Shown in pieces: positions 1-7,607 of a DNA stretch of 53,380 bases. The notes beneath the pieces are model-generated. The model saw only the letters and a list, made by a program, of their open reading frames with translations. It did not search any database and was not told where the DNA came from. This stretch comes from Candidatus Bacteroides intestinavium (GTDB lineage Bacteria; Bacteroidota; Bacteroidia; Bacteroidales; Bacteroidaceae): NCBI GenBank assembly GCA_019118325.1, contig DWZE01000062.1:1-53380 (forward strand), in the 5' to 3' direction. The first letter of the stretch is position 1; each line of letters opens with the position of its first letter. A program made the position numbers and the translations under genes.

Positions 1-88
1 CCTTCCACGGCGACCACGGATACGCGCAGTTCTTCATTCCAAGTTTTATCATAGATTTATGAATTTCAATGGTTTTACAAATAAATAT

Positions 89-115
89 ATCCGTGAAATC
101 CGCGTAATCCGCGCC
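89..115 (+). repeat. Dispersed ATCCGTGAAATCCGCG-type intergenic repeat, copy 1
   Basis: This 27-bp stretch (begins ATCCGTGAAATCCGCG, ends ATCCGCGCC) matches 24 of 27 positions of the reverse complement of 29266-29292. Related words (CCACGGCGACCACGGAT) lie at bases 5-21. Both copies are intergenic. The rest of bases 1-127 holds no gene that I can see, so the efflux operon seems to end at the permease. Confidence 0.6.
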
Positions 116-127
116 TAAACTAAATTT

Positions 128-1177
128 CTATTTTTTAGCATTGAACTTCTTGATGGCCAAGGCCAGCACGACTATCGTCATTCCTGCCAAGACCAGGACT
201 TCCGTCAGCACATACCCGACGGGGAGTTGCTGGATCATCAGTACCCGCATGGCGGCGATGTACCAGCGTGCCGGGATGATGCATGTGAACCATTGCAGCG
301 CCGGCGGCATGTTCTCCACAGGGAAGATCATGCCGGACAGCAGCACCACGGGAATCATGAACATCACGCCGGAAATCAGCAAGGCGGCTACCTGTGTGGA
401 GGCGATGGTGGAAACCTGCAATCCCAAGGCCAAGGCAAGAATCATATACAGGAGGGTCACCCATATCACGTTGAGGATACTGAAGGAGAAGGGAATGCCC
501 AGCACGGTATAGCTCAATACCAGCACCAGTGTCAGGATGAGGCAAGACAGCAGGAAGTAGGGCACCAGCTTGCCCAGAATGATGGTCCGGGGACGTACCG
601 GCGACACCAGTAGCAGGTTCATCGTGCCGGATTCCTTCTCGCTGACAATGGAGACGGAGGTCATCATGGCGCAGATGAGGATGAATATCATTCCCATGAT
701 GCCGGGCACGAAGTTGTAGGCGCTCTTCAGTTGCGGATTGTAGAGCGTGTGGGTCACGACAGGGAGGCTACCCGTGGCCGAACGGATGACACTCTCCAGA
801 TAGGCCGTGGCGGTCTGTGCCAGGTTGGTATTGGAAGCGTCCACGATAATCTGATGCTTCAGCTTGCCGTCTTCCCATCTGAACACGACGGCGGCGTCTG
901 CCCGCCCTTTCCGCAACAGGCTTTCCACGTCATGCGGGGAAACAACGCCTTCGAATGCGAAGTAGGAGTTGGCACGGAATTGGTCTATAATCTGTTTGGT
1001 CTCTTCCGTATATTGTTCTACTACGGCCACGACTCTCACCTGGTTGACTTCGGTGGAGATGGCAAACCCGAACAATAACAGCAGGACAACGGGTATGACC
1101 AGCACCACTGTCACCGTGCGGAAGTCGCGCAGGAGGTGCAGGATTTCTTTTTTGATGAGGGATTGAAATATCGGCAT
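128..1177 (-). CDS. ABC-2 type permease of an efflux pump (YbhS/YbhR-like)
   Basis: This 349-residue protein is the membrane part of an ABC exporter of the ABC-2 (YbhS/YbhR, NatB-like) class. One membrane helix near residues 23-42 is followed by a long extracytoplasmic domain to about residue 155. Five or so hydrophobic segments follow (around 160-180, 205-225, 235-255, 262-290 and 320-342), which is the usual ABC-2 layout. The motif VSEKESGTMNLLLVSPVRP after the second helix is typical of the family. It is the last gene of the TetR-TolC-HlyD-ATPase-ATPase operon and is separated from the second ATPase by 169 bp, the only large gap in the operon. YbhFSR systems carry two permeases. No second one is in view, so the pump may be a homodimer or its partner may lie elsewhere. 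The substrate is unknown. Confidence 0.88.
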   Translation of the reverse strand: MPIFQSLIKKEILHLLRDFRTVTVVLVIPVVLLLLFGFAISTEVNQVRVVAVVEQYTEETKQIIDQFRANSYFAFEGVVSPHDVESLLRKGRADAAVVFRWEDGKLKHQIIVDASNTNLAQTATAYLESVIRSATGSLPVVTHTLYNPQLKSAYNFVPGIMGMIFILICAMMTSVSIVSEKESGTMNLLLVSPVRPRTIILGKLVPYFLLSCLILTLVLVLSYTVLGIPFSFSILNVIWVTLLYMILALALGLQVSTIASTQVAALLISGVMFMIPVVLLSGMIFPVENMPPALQWFTCIIPARWYIAAMRVLMIQQLPVGYVLTEVLVLAGMTIVVLALAIKKFNAKK

Positions 1178-1240
1178 AGCTTTTGCTTTTTGTTTAATGT
1201 ATATCCGGTAAGTCCATGTCTCAGTTCATGGATGTTTCAA

Positions 1241-1292
1241 CCGTACTGAAACATTGTTTCGCCCGTACTGAAACATTGTTTCACCCGTACTG
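1241..1292. repeat. Tandem 22-bp repeat with internal dyad (array 1, 2.4 units)
   Basis: Units start at 1241, 1263 and 1285 (the last is 8 bp). Each full unit starts CCGTACT and holds the perfect dyad GAAAC-ATT-GTTTC. The two full units differ at one base. The array sits in the gap between the second ATPase and the permease, so it is probably transcribed within the operon and could fold as successive small hairpins. Confidence 0.85.
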
Positions 1293-1346
1293 TGACGACA
1301 TGAGAACTTTGATGGGGCGATAGCGGATGTTCATATTTTATGTTGC

Positions 1347-2090
1347 TTAGTCCGTCCTTTTCGCATCTTTAGCCACTATGCGGAATACTTCGTCCATCGT
1401 TCCGGCCCGGTATTGCTGTTTCAGTCCTGCCGGACTGTCCAAGGCCTGGATGCGTCCGTCCACCATGATGGAGACGCGGTGGCAATACTCGGCTTCGTCC
1501 AGGTAGTGCGTGGTCACAAAGACTGTCATCCCCTCGGACGAGGCTTGGTAAATCATTTCCCAGAACTTGCGCCGGGTGGCAGGGTCTACGCCTCCGGTCG
1601 GCTCGTCCAGGAATACGATGTCCGGCGTGTGCAGGGTAGCGGCGGTAAAGGCCAGCTTCTGTTTCCATCCGATGGGGATGGTCTTTACCAGCACATTCCG
1701 CATGTTTTCCATGCCCAGTGTCCGGAAGGCGGCATCTGTCTTTTCCCGGATGCTCTTTGCGGGCATGCCATAGATGGTGGCAAAGAGATTCAGGTTTTCC
1801 CACACGGTCAGTTCCTCATACAGTGAAAACTTCTGGCTCATGTAGCCAATGTGCCGCTTGATTTCCTCGGCTTGGCGGAGGATGTCGTAGCCGGCTACCG
1901 TCCCACTGCCGGATGTGGGAAAACTAAGTCCGCACAACATGCGCATGGCGGTGGTCTTGCCTGCGCCGTTTGCCCCCAGAAATCCGAATATCTCTCCTTT
2001 CATGACCTGCAGGCTGATGTGGTCCACTGCGGTGAATTCTCCGAACTTCTTGGTAAGGTCTTTGACCGATATGACCGTTTCCTTATTCAT
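1347..2090 (-). CDS. ABC transporter ATPase, second half of a split YbhF-type pair
   Basis: This 247-residue ATPase supplies energy to the efflux pump. It has Walker A (GANGAGKTT, about residues 39-47), the Q-loop region MSQKFSLY, Walker B FLDEPTGGVDP and the switch histidine in VTTHYLDEAEYC. The ABC signature is not LSGGQ: at the equivalent place it reads IPIGWKQKL. As I recall the family, the second nucleotide-binding domain of E. coli YbhF has a similar departure, so this gene probably corresponds to that half. The start overlaps the stop of the upstream ATPase by 8 bp, which suggests translational coupling and assembly of an ATPase heterodimer. Confidence 0.9.
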   Translation of the reverse strand: MNKETVISVKDLTKKFGEFTAVDHISLQVMKGEIFGFLGANGAGKTTAMRMLCGLSFPTSGSGTVAGYDILRQAEEIKRHIGYMSQKFSLYEELTVWENLNLFATIYGMPAKSIREKTDAAFRTLGMENMRNVLVKTIPIGWKQKLAFTAATLHTPDIVFLDEPTGGVDPATRRKFWEMIYQASSEGMTVFVTTHYLDEAEYCHRVSIMVDGRIQALDSPAGLKQQYRAGTMDEVFRIVAKDAKRTD

Positions 2091-3000
2091 CTTTTTTATT
2101 AACCAAATTAATGAACAAATCTTCTATATTGCCTTTTGCCGGTCCTATCCGGACATCTTCCACGCCTTTCTGTCTGAGCCGGCAGATTGCATCGTCCGGA
2201 CTGAAATCGTTGTCCGTCACGATATGCAGTGTTGCCCCAAATGTATAGCAGTCTTTCACTTCCGGGAGGGTGCGTAGCGCCTGCAGGAGCGGATACATAT
2301 CTTTGGATGCGACGTTATAAAGAGGTTTGTCCAGCTTTTCCATCAGCTTGCCGGGACTATTCACATCCAGAATCTTTCCTTTATTTATCAGGGCGATGTA
2401 TTCACACCGCTCGGCCTCGTCCATATAGGAGGTGGACACAAGAATCGTGATGCCTTTTTCTTTCAGTGTGGTCAGCATATCCCAGAATTCGCTTCTCGAC
2501 ACGGCATCCACTCCCGTTGTGGGTTCGTCCAGGAGCAGGATTTTGGGCCGGTGTATCAGGGCGCAGCTCAAGGCGAGTTTCTGCTTCATGCCGCCGGATA
2601 ATGCCCCGGCTCTGCGGTTGGGAAATTTCTCCAACTGGCTGAATATAGGGGCTATCAGGTCGAAGTTCTTCTTTATGTCTACTCCGAATAGCGAGGCGAA
2701 GAAGTGCAGGTTCTCACGGACGGTGAGGTCGGGGTAAAGGGAGAACCTCTCCGGCATGTAACCAATCTCGGTACGCAGCTTCTTGTAGTCCTTTACGACG
2801 TCCAGTCCTATCACGGTGGCAGAGCCTTCATCGGGACTGCTCAAGGTGGTCAGAATCTGGTAGAGCGTGGTCTTCCCTGCGCCGTCCGGACCGATGAGGC
2901 CGAATACGGAGCCTTGGGGAACGGAGAATGTCACGCGGTCCAGGGCGGTAAGTTTCCCATACCGTTTCGTGAGTTGCCGGATGTCTATGATGGGGGTCAT
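2083..3000 (-). CDS. ABC transporter ATPase, first half of a split YbhF-type pair
   Basis: This 305-residue ATPase has a complete set of motifs: Walker A GPDGAGKTT (about residues 37-45), Q-loop MPERFSLYPDLT, canonical signature LSGGMKQKL, Walker B ILLLDEPTTGVD and a switch region where STSYMDEAERC carries serine instead of the usual histidine. About 65 residues follow the nucleotide-binding domain as an extra C-terminal region, as in drug-export ATPases of the DrrA/NatA type. The start codon overlaps the adaptor gene stop (2997-3000, ATGA arrangement). It forms the canonical partner of the downstream ATPase with the altered signature. Confidence 0.9.
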   Translation of the reverse strand: MTPIIDIRQLTKRYGKLTALDRVTFSVPQGSVFGLIGPDGAGKTTLYQILTTLSSPDEGSATVIGLDVVKDYKKLRTEIGYMPERFSLYPDLTVRENLHFFASLFGVDIKKNFDLIAPIFSQLEKFPNRRAGALSGGMKQKLALSCALIHRPKILLLDEPTTGVDAVSRSEFWDMLTTLKEKGITILVSTSYMDEAERCEYIALINKGKILDVNSPGKLMEKLDKPLYNVASKDMYPLLQALRTLPEVKDCYTFGATLHIVTDNDFSPDDAICRLRQKGVEDVRIGPAKGNIEDLFINLVNKKDE

Positions 3001-3884
3001 AAGCGAACTTCTCCATATTGGCCGAGTTTCAGGCGCCCATCGTTCTTGACGGCAATTTTTACAGCATAGACCAGATTGGCCCGCGTGTCCTGTGTCTGGA
3101 TGGACTTAGGAGTGAACTCGCTTTCCTGGGCTATCCATATAATTCTGCCCGGATATTCATATTGTTCGTCTCCACCAAAATCGGCGATGACGGTCACCTC
3201 CTGGCCAATGCGGATATGTGCCAGCTGAGAGGCGGTGAAATAGCTCCGCAGGTAGATATCGTCCAAGTCTGCCATTTTGAAAAGCGGGCGTCCGGGAGTG
3301 GCATATTCACCTTGTTCAGCATATTTTTGCAGGACAGTTCCGGTCAGTGGTGCGGCGATGCAGCTTTTGCGTATCTGTTCCTCAATCTGCTCCCGCTGGT
3401 ATTGCAGGGCGGAGGCGCTTTCTGTGAGGGAGCTGCGGCTCTTGTCCAGGGTGGAGAGCAGGCCTTCCAGTTGTCCGCGCAGCGTGCGGAGTTGGGCATT
3501 GGCATCGTCACTTTGCTTTTGAGTAGCGGCGCCGCCGGACAGCAGGCGGGCGATGCGTTCACATTCGTTCTGTTGGTGGGCAATCTGCGATCGCAGGGCT
3601 GCGGCCTGTGCGGCGATGTCGGGGGATGATTTCTCGGTGGCGAGTTGCTGACTTAGCAATTGTTTCTGTTGGAGGGCGAGCAGGGTGGTGTCCACCAGTC
3701 CGACTGCTTGTCCCGCCATAAGGCTGTCGCCTTCGTCGATGTCGAACGAAACGAGTCGTCCGGCGGTTTCGGCCGAAACGGTGACTGTTGTGGCTTCGAA
3801 GATGCCGGTGGCGTCATACGGGGCCTGGTCTCGGCAGGAGGCCAGTAGCATGACCGTTGCGGAGAGTAGTGCTATCTTTTTCAT
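2997..3884 (-). CDS. HlyD/YbhG-type membrane fusion (periplasmic adaptor) lipoprotein
   Basis: This 295-residue adaptor links the inner-membrane ABC pump to the TolC channel. The N-terminus MKKIALLSATVMLLASCRD has a lipobox with Cys17, so it is probably a lipoprotein. A biotinyl-lipoyl half-motif (about residues 35-70, VSFDIDEGDSLMAGQAVGLV) is followed by a long coiled coil (about 75-175, rich in Q, A and L), the second lipoyl half (AAPLTGTVLQKYAEQGEYATPG) and a beta-barrel domain, in the usual HlyD_D23/YbhG order. It overlaps its neighbours at both ends by four bases. Confidence 0.9.
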   Translation of the reverse strand: MKKIALLSATVMLLASCRDQAPYDATGIFEATTVTVSAETAGRLVSFDIDEGDSLMAGQAVGLVDTTLLALQQKQLLSQQLATEKSSPDIAAQAAALRSQIAHQQNECERIARLLSGGAATQKQSDDANAQLRTLRGQLEGLLSTLDKSRSSLTESASALQYQREQIEEQIRKSCIAAPLTGTVLQKYAEQGEYATPGRPLFKMADLDDIYLRSYFTASQLAHIRIGQEVTVIADFGGDEQYEYPGRIIWIAQESEFTPKSIQTQDTRANLVYAVKIAVKNDGRLKLGQYGEVRL

Positions 3885-5164
3885 CGGTTCAGAGTATGTT
3901 TAAGTTGATAAATGCTTTGGAGGAGTTGGATTTCGTGGTAGGAGGCGGTCAGGCGGGCTTGCTTCTCTTCCGTCAGTTTGGTCAGCAAGTCTGTGGCATC
4001 GATGACACCGTTGTCCAGTTGTGATTCGGCGGCTTTCCGCACATTCTTGCGCAGTTCCACGATTCGGTCGTTGGCTTTCATGACCTCCTTCAGTTCGTTG
4101 ATTCGGTCCAGTTGCGAACGGGTCTTCAGGTTCGTGTTGAACAGGAAAATGTCGCGTTCCACGGCTATATGGTCCGATGAAAGGCGTAATTTCCGCCGCT
4201 TGTTTTTCAGGGTATAGAACGCTCCGATGTTCCAGGACACTTTTACTCCGGCCAGAAGGTTGAAGGAAAGGTCGCGGTTCATCATGCTTTCAAAGTAGTT
4301 GAAGCCCGGATAGCCGTAATAAGTCTGTACGAACAGTCCGATTTTGGGCATCGTACCGGCTGTGATGTTTGCGTTTCTGGCTTCGTTGGTTCGGATTTGC
4401 GTTTCGAAGTACCTCTGTTCCGGACGGTTGGGCAGCAGGTCCTGGGGTAGGGTAGCGTCCGGTTTCATCAGTTTCTGCCCGGCAAGACTTTTACCCGTGA
4501 ACAGTTCCAGTACCTTTCGCTGGCTGTTTGCGGCACTTTCGGCCTGGGTAAGTTGCTGGGTGGTGCTGAGGTATTGCGCCTCCACCATGTCCACGTCGCT
4601 TTGCAGGACGGTGCCGTTACGTAGCATTGCCCGCAGCTTGTCCAGATTGCTTTGTAGCAGGGTTTGCAGGTCGCGTATTTGTTGGGCTTGTTCTTCAATG
4701 AGTAATATGCCGAAATACAAATCTTCCACTCGTTCGCGGATGGCATAGAGCTGGACGTCCAGGGCGGCCCGGCGTTCCTCGTCCTCGGCATGCTCTATCT
4801 TTCGTTCCGTTTTCGATGCGCCTCCGTCCCAAATGTGTTGGTAGATGTCCGCACCTATTTTATATTGCCATTCATTCAACCCGGAAATCGTTGTGCCGGT
4901 CTGGCTGATAAGCCCGGCCAACGATTCTGGGAAGGAAGGTGTCTCGTTCTGCACGGTTCCCTGGCCGTACACGTTGATTTGTGGCAACCAGCTTTTGTGG
5001 ATGTCCGACAGGTTCACGTCCTTGGTCTGATTCAGCAGGTCATATTTCCGGATGAGCGGGTAGTTCTCTTCCGCCAGCGCAACGCACTCCTCCAGGGTTA
5101 CTTGGGCGGACAGGCAGATACTGGTGCAGAGGAACAGAAGTAAGGATAAGCAGGTCTTCCACAT
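3881..5164 (-). CDS. TolC-type outer-membrane efflux protein
   Basis: This 427-residue protein is the outer-membrane channel of the pump. The ATG at 5164 is chosen over an in-frame TTG at 5170 because it gives a clean signal peptide (MWKTCLSLLLFLCTSICLSA) and starts 2 bp after the TetR stop codon. The body consists of two repeats of the OEP/TolC fold with long helices (for example residues 130-190 and 340-425, rich in Q, E and L), and the N-terminal VTLEECVALAEENYPLIRK is the typical start of this family. It is the second gene of the TetR-led operon. Confidence 0.9.
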   Translation of the reverse strand: MWKTCLSLLLFLCTSICLSAQVTLEECVALAEENYPLIRKYDLLNQTKDVNLSDIHKSWLPQINVYGQGTVQNETPSFPESLAGLISQTGTTISGLNEWQYKIGADIYQHIWDGGASKTERKIEHAEDEERRAALDVQLYAIRERVEDLYFGILLIEEQAQQIRDLQTLLQSNLDKLRAMLRNGTVLQSDVDMVEAQYLSTTQQLTQAESAANSQRKVLELFTGKSLAGQKLMKPDATLPQDLLPNRPEQRYFETQIRTNEARNANITAGTMPKIGLFVQTYYGYPGFNYFESMMNRDLSFNLLAGVKVSWNIGAFYTLKNKRRKLRLSSDHIAVERDIFLFNTNLKTRSQLDRINELKEVMKANDRIVELRKNVRKAAESQLDNGVIDATDLLTKLTEEKQARLTASYHEIQLLQSIYQLKHTLNR

Positions 5165-5166
5165 GG

Positions 5167-5799
5167 TCAACGGATTTTAAGTTTATTCAATATGGTCTCC
5201 ACGTTTTCTTTCTTGCGCAAGGCCAGGAATTCGTCATAATCCGCATAGGCATCGCCTATCGCGCCTTTGACGATGGGAGCCGCCATGAACGGGAAGACGT
5301 TGAGTGACACGATGTCTATCAGCAGCATGCGTGCCTCGATGCGCCGGTAATTCCCTTGGGTGGCATATTCGTCAATCTCTTGCTGGAGGTTGTTCAGGAG
5401 GTTATTCACGATGCGTAAGGCGTTCTGCTTCATCATCTCGATGTGCTCAGGATGGGAAAGCACTTCGTTCACAATGAATCTTGGCAGATCCCGGTTGGCA
5501 GCGATGAAGTCGAAGTGCCGTTCCACGCCTTGGCGGATTCTTTCCTCCAAAGGCTGGTCTTCATCGCCTATCGCACTCAGGATGATGTCCCCCAGCATAT
5601 TGATTTTCTCGGATACAATCCGCTCGAAGAGGTTGTCCTTGGTGCGGAAGTAGTAGTGGAGCATGGCGTGGGTCACTCCGGCCGCTTCGGCTATGGAGGT
5701 GGTCCTTGCCCCGGCATATCCTTTCTCGAAGAACTCCTTTTCGGCTGCTTCAAGAATCCGCGTTTCCGTGTCCTGAGAATGGCTCTGTTCTTTGTTCAT
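5167..5799 (-). CDS. TetR family transcriptional repressor
   Basis: This 210-residue protein has an N-terminal TetR helix-turn-helix (about residues 11-57: TRILEAAEKEFFEKGYAGAR, then TTSIAEAAGVTHAMLHYYFRTKDNLF). The remainder is the variable ligand-binding and dimerisation region. It is the first gene of the efflux operon, followed 2 bp later by tolC. A perfect palindrome lies at the predicted start site upstream (5830-5845), so self-repression that lifts when a pump substrate binds is the simple reading. The inducing ligand cannot be told from sequence. Confidence 0.9.
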   Translation of the reverse strand: MNKEQSHSQDTETRILEAAEKEFFEKGYAGARTTSIAEAAGVTHAMLHYYFRTKDNLFERIVSEKINMLGDIILSAIGDEDQPLEERIRQGVERHFDFIAANRDLPRFIVNEVLSHPEHIEMMKQNALRIVNNLLNNLQQEIDEYATQGNYRRIEARMLLIDIVSLNVFPFMAAPIVKGAIGDAYADYDEFLALRKKENVETILNKLKIR

Positions 5800-5829
5800 A
5801 TTATAATCATTTAAGTTTAACTGACTGGA

Positions 5830-5845
5830 CTAACAATCTTGTTAG
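5830..5845. promoter_or_regulatory. Probable TetR operator
   Basis: CTAACAA-TC-TTGTTAG is a perfect 7-bp inverted repeat with a 2-bp centre. It lies directly downstream of the minus-strand -7 element at 5848-5855, where the transcription start of the TetR operon should be. This is the expected place for a roadblock operator. Confidence 0.75.
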
Positions 5846-5847
5846 CA

Positions 5848-5879
5848 CAAAGGTAGAGGCTTATCTTGAGACGACCAAA
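5848..5879 (-). promoter_or_regulatory. Bacteroidetes-type promoter of the efflux operon
   Basis: On the minus strand, TTTG (5876-5879), 20 bases, then TACCTTTG (5848-5855) matches the Bacteroides housekeeping consensus. It reads into the operator and then the TetR gene at 5799. Confidence 0.8.
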
Positions 5880-5983
5880 TAGGCTGGGAAGAAAATGGAG
5901 AGTCAGCTTCGTATTTATGGAATCTTAACGAAATCAGTCTTTTGGGGGATATTTATCTTCGCATGTGCCTTCCGTATACAGGC

Positions 5984-6034
5984 AAAAAAATAGGGACTGT
6001 CCTTAGCACACTGTGTACTGAGGATCAATCCCTA
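5984..6034 (-). terminator. Terminator of the C1 peptidase gene
   Basis: The minus strand reads TAGGGATTGATCCT, then a spacer, then AAGGACAGTCCCTA followed by seven T. The stem is imperfect but long, with a T-run, and begins 26 bp after the stop codon at 6060. Confidence 0.8.
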
Positions 6035-6059
6035 AATGGATTAATTAGTTAAATAGTCC

Positions 6060-7244
6060 TTACTTCAGTCCCAGTTTCTTCTTGATGTCCTTGGGCAGGG
6101 CGTCCTTGTGCACCAGGATGTTCATCGTCTTGTAGGCCACGAAGGCTTTCGATGCGTACCAGATGCCCTTGTACTTGCCGCTCTCGCCCCAGGAGTTCTT
6201 CACCATGAAGTATTCCTTGCCCGTCTGGTCCTTGGCGATGCCGTAGATGACCATGCCGTGGTCGTCCGTCGTCTCCCAGTTGTCGAAGGCGGTCTGGCGC
6301 ATCTCCTGCGTGATTTCCATTTCCGGCACGGGCTTGGTGGTCAGTTCGCGGCGCTTGTCGGCGGCGGTCAGGCCGGTCCAGCGGGCCATGTCGCTGCCCG
6401 TCAGTTCGGCGCCGCGCGCGGCATCGGGCATGACGGCCACGCCGTCGCGCGTGAAGCCCTGTTCGCTGACGTCGCTGCCCCAGGCGAAGGTGTAGCCCGT
6501 CTTGACGGCATTGTCCATCACGGCCATCAGCTCGTCAATGGGCAGGTTGTAGGACAGGGCGTTGCGCCAGTTGTCCTGGATTTCGATGGCGAACTGCGTG
6601 TAGAACGGGTGGTGCGTGTAGGACGTGAGCGACACGTAGTCGTCCGGATTGATGCCCAGCGACTCGGCGAAGCTCTTCGGGGTGTACTCCTTGCCCTCGT
6701 AGGTGAACGTCTCGGGACACTTGCCCAGGTAGGTGTCATAGATGGCCGTGATGCCTTGCTTCCACACCGGGGTCAGCTTGCTGAAGCGACCCTTGCCGAT
6801 GGCCTGCACGTAGGCTCCGGCCACGGCGTCCAGCTCCGTGTGTACGGGCAGCGAGTCGCCATACATGATGCCGGGCATGGCTTCCTGCGGCACGAGGCCG
6901 TAGTTCTTCAGGCAGAACATGATGTCATAGAAGCTGCCGCCGGGCGAGAAGGAGGCGTCGCCGTGGTAGCGCACGTAGTTGACGGCGCGGTCCACCATCG
7001 TGTGGTGCACGACGAACATCTCCGAGAAGTCATACGTCCCCTTGCCCATGCGGAGCAGTTCGGCCTCCAGGAACCCGAGGCTGGAGAAGCTCCAGCACGT
7101 GCTCGAGCGGTGCTGGTCCTTGATGCTGGTAATGGGGTTTTCTTTCACAGTGGTGAAGACGAAGCCCTCTTCCTTGGGGCCGTCTTGCGCGACCGCAGCG
7201 AGGGACATCAGGCCCAGTGCGGCGATAAGTACAGACTTTCTCAT
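6060..7244 (-). CDS. Exported C1-family cysteine peptidase (bleomycin hydrolase-like)
   Basis: This 394-residue protein is a papain-superfamily aminopeptidase of the C1B (bleomycin hydrolase/PepC) type. The signal peptide is MRKSVLIAALGLMSLAAVAQ, so it acts in the periplasm or outside. Catalytic residues are visible: Gln44 and Cys50 in DQHRSSTCWSFSS, the histidine in TTDDHGMVIYG, and the asparagine in VKNSWGESGKY. Cytoplasmic PepC enzymes are about 440-450 residues, so this exported form is somewhat shorter. It is a single-gene unit with its own promoter and terminator. The natural substrate is unknown; peptide scavenging is an inference. Confidence 0.88.
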   Translation of the reverse strand: MRKSVLIAALGLMSLAAVAQDGPKEEGFVFTTVKENPITSIKDQHRSSTCWSFSSLGFLEAELLRMGKGTYDFSEMFVVHHTMVDRAVNYVRYHGDASFSPGGSFYDIMFCLKNYGLVPQEAMPGIMYGDSLPVHTELDAVAGAYVQAIGKGRFSKLTPVWKQGITAIYDTYLGKCPETFTYEGKEYTPKSFAESLGINPDDYVSLTSYTHHPFYTQFAIEIQDNWRNALSYNLPIDELMAVMDNAVKTGYTFAWGSDVSEQGFTRDGVAVMPDAARGAELTGSDMARWTGLTAADKRRELTTKPVPEMEITQEMRQTAFDNWETTDDHGMVIYGIAKDQTGKEYFMVKNSWGESGKYKGIWYASKAFVAYKTMNILVHKDALPKDIKKKLGLK

Positions 7245-7287
7245 CTTTGTTTTTTAAGTTTATTGTGTTTAATAATGGATTTTCGGG

Positions 7288-7295
7288 CAAAGGTA
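7288..7295 (-). promoter_or_regulatory. -7 element of the C1 peptidase promoter
   Basis: TACCTTTG on the minus strand lies 43 bp upstream of the start codon at 7244. No clear -33 TTTG is seen at the right distance. Confidence 0.55.
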
Positions 7296-7430
7296 ATATA
7301 AAAAAACGGGAGCGTGGCGTGTTTTCCCCTTTCATTTCTTGTTTTAATTCGTTTTTCTTCGGGGGGCGTGCTTCTTTCCGCCGGTTTTTCCCGTTTTTTG
7401 CACTTTTTCCTATCTTTGGCAGGCAATAAG

Positions 7431-7494
7431 GTTACAAAAGCTGTCATTCTCGTTACATGTAACCCTTTTGCAAACCTTTGAAACATGCGTTACA
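7431..7494. promoter_or_regulatory. GTTACA repeats and GTTACATGTAAC palindrome: candidate HTCS binding region
   Basis: GTTACA occurs at 7431, 7452 and 7489. The copy at 7452 is part of a perfect 12-bp palindrome, GTTACATGTAAC (7452-7463). The cluster ends about 20 bp before the susC -7 element. The first two copies are 21 bp apart, two helical turns. Hybrid two-component sensors of Bacteroides activate their locus by binding just upstream of the susC promoter, so this is the best candidate site; it is an inference. Bases 7296-7430 show nothing else that I can name. Confidence 0.5.
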
Positions 7495-7515
7495 GCCGTG
7501 TGGCGCCGTTCTCCC

Positions 7516-7523
7516 TACCTTTG
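7516..7523 (+). promoter_or_regulatory. -7 element of the fructan locus promoter
   Basis: TACCTTTG lies 85 bp upstream of the preferred susC start at 7608. No good -33 element is seen, which fits an activator-dependent promoter. A second, weaker TATCTTTG lies at 7411-7418. Confidence 0.65.
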
Positions 7524-7607
7524 CCGACGAAGGAAACGAATATCCCCGGCGGGGATGGTAGCGAGAATGAATCAATCTTTATATTTACGTACATTAAAAA
7601 CACAACT

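Noticed and set aside
7485..7607. Extended N-terminus of the SusC protein
   Set aside because: It would place coding sequence over the TACCTTTG element and put 41 residues in front of a perfect signal peptide.
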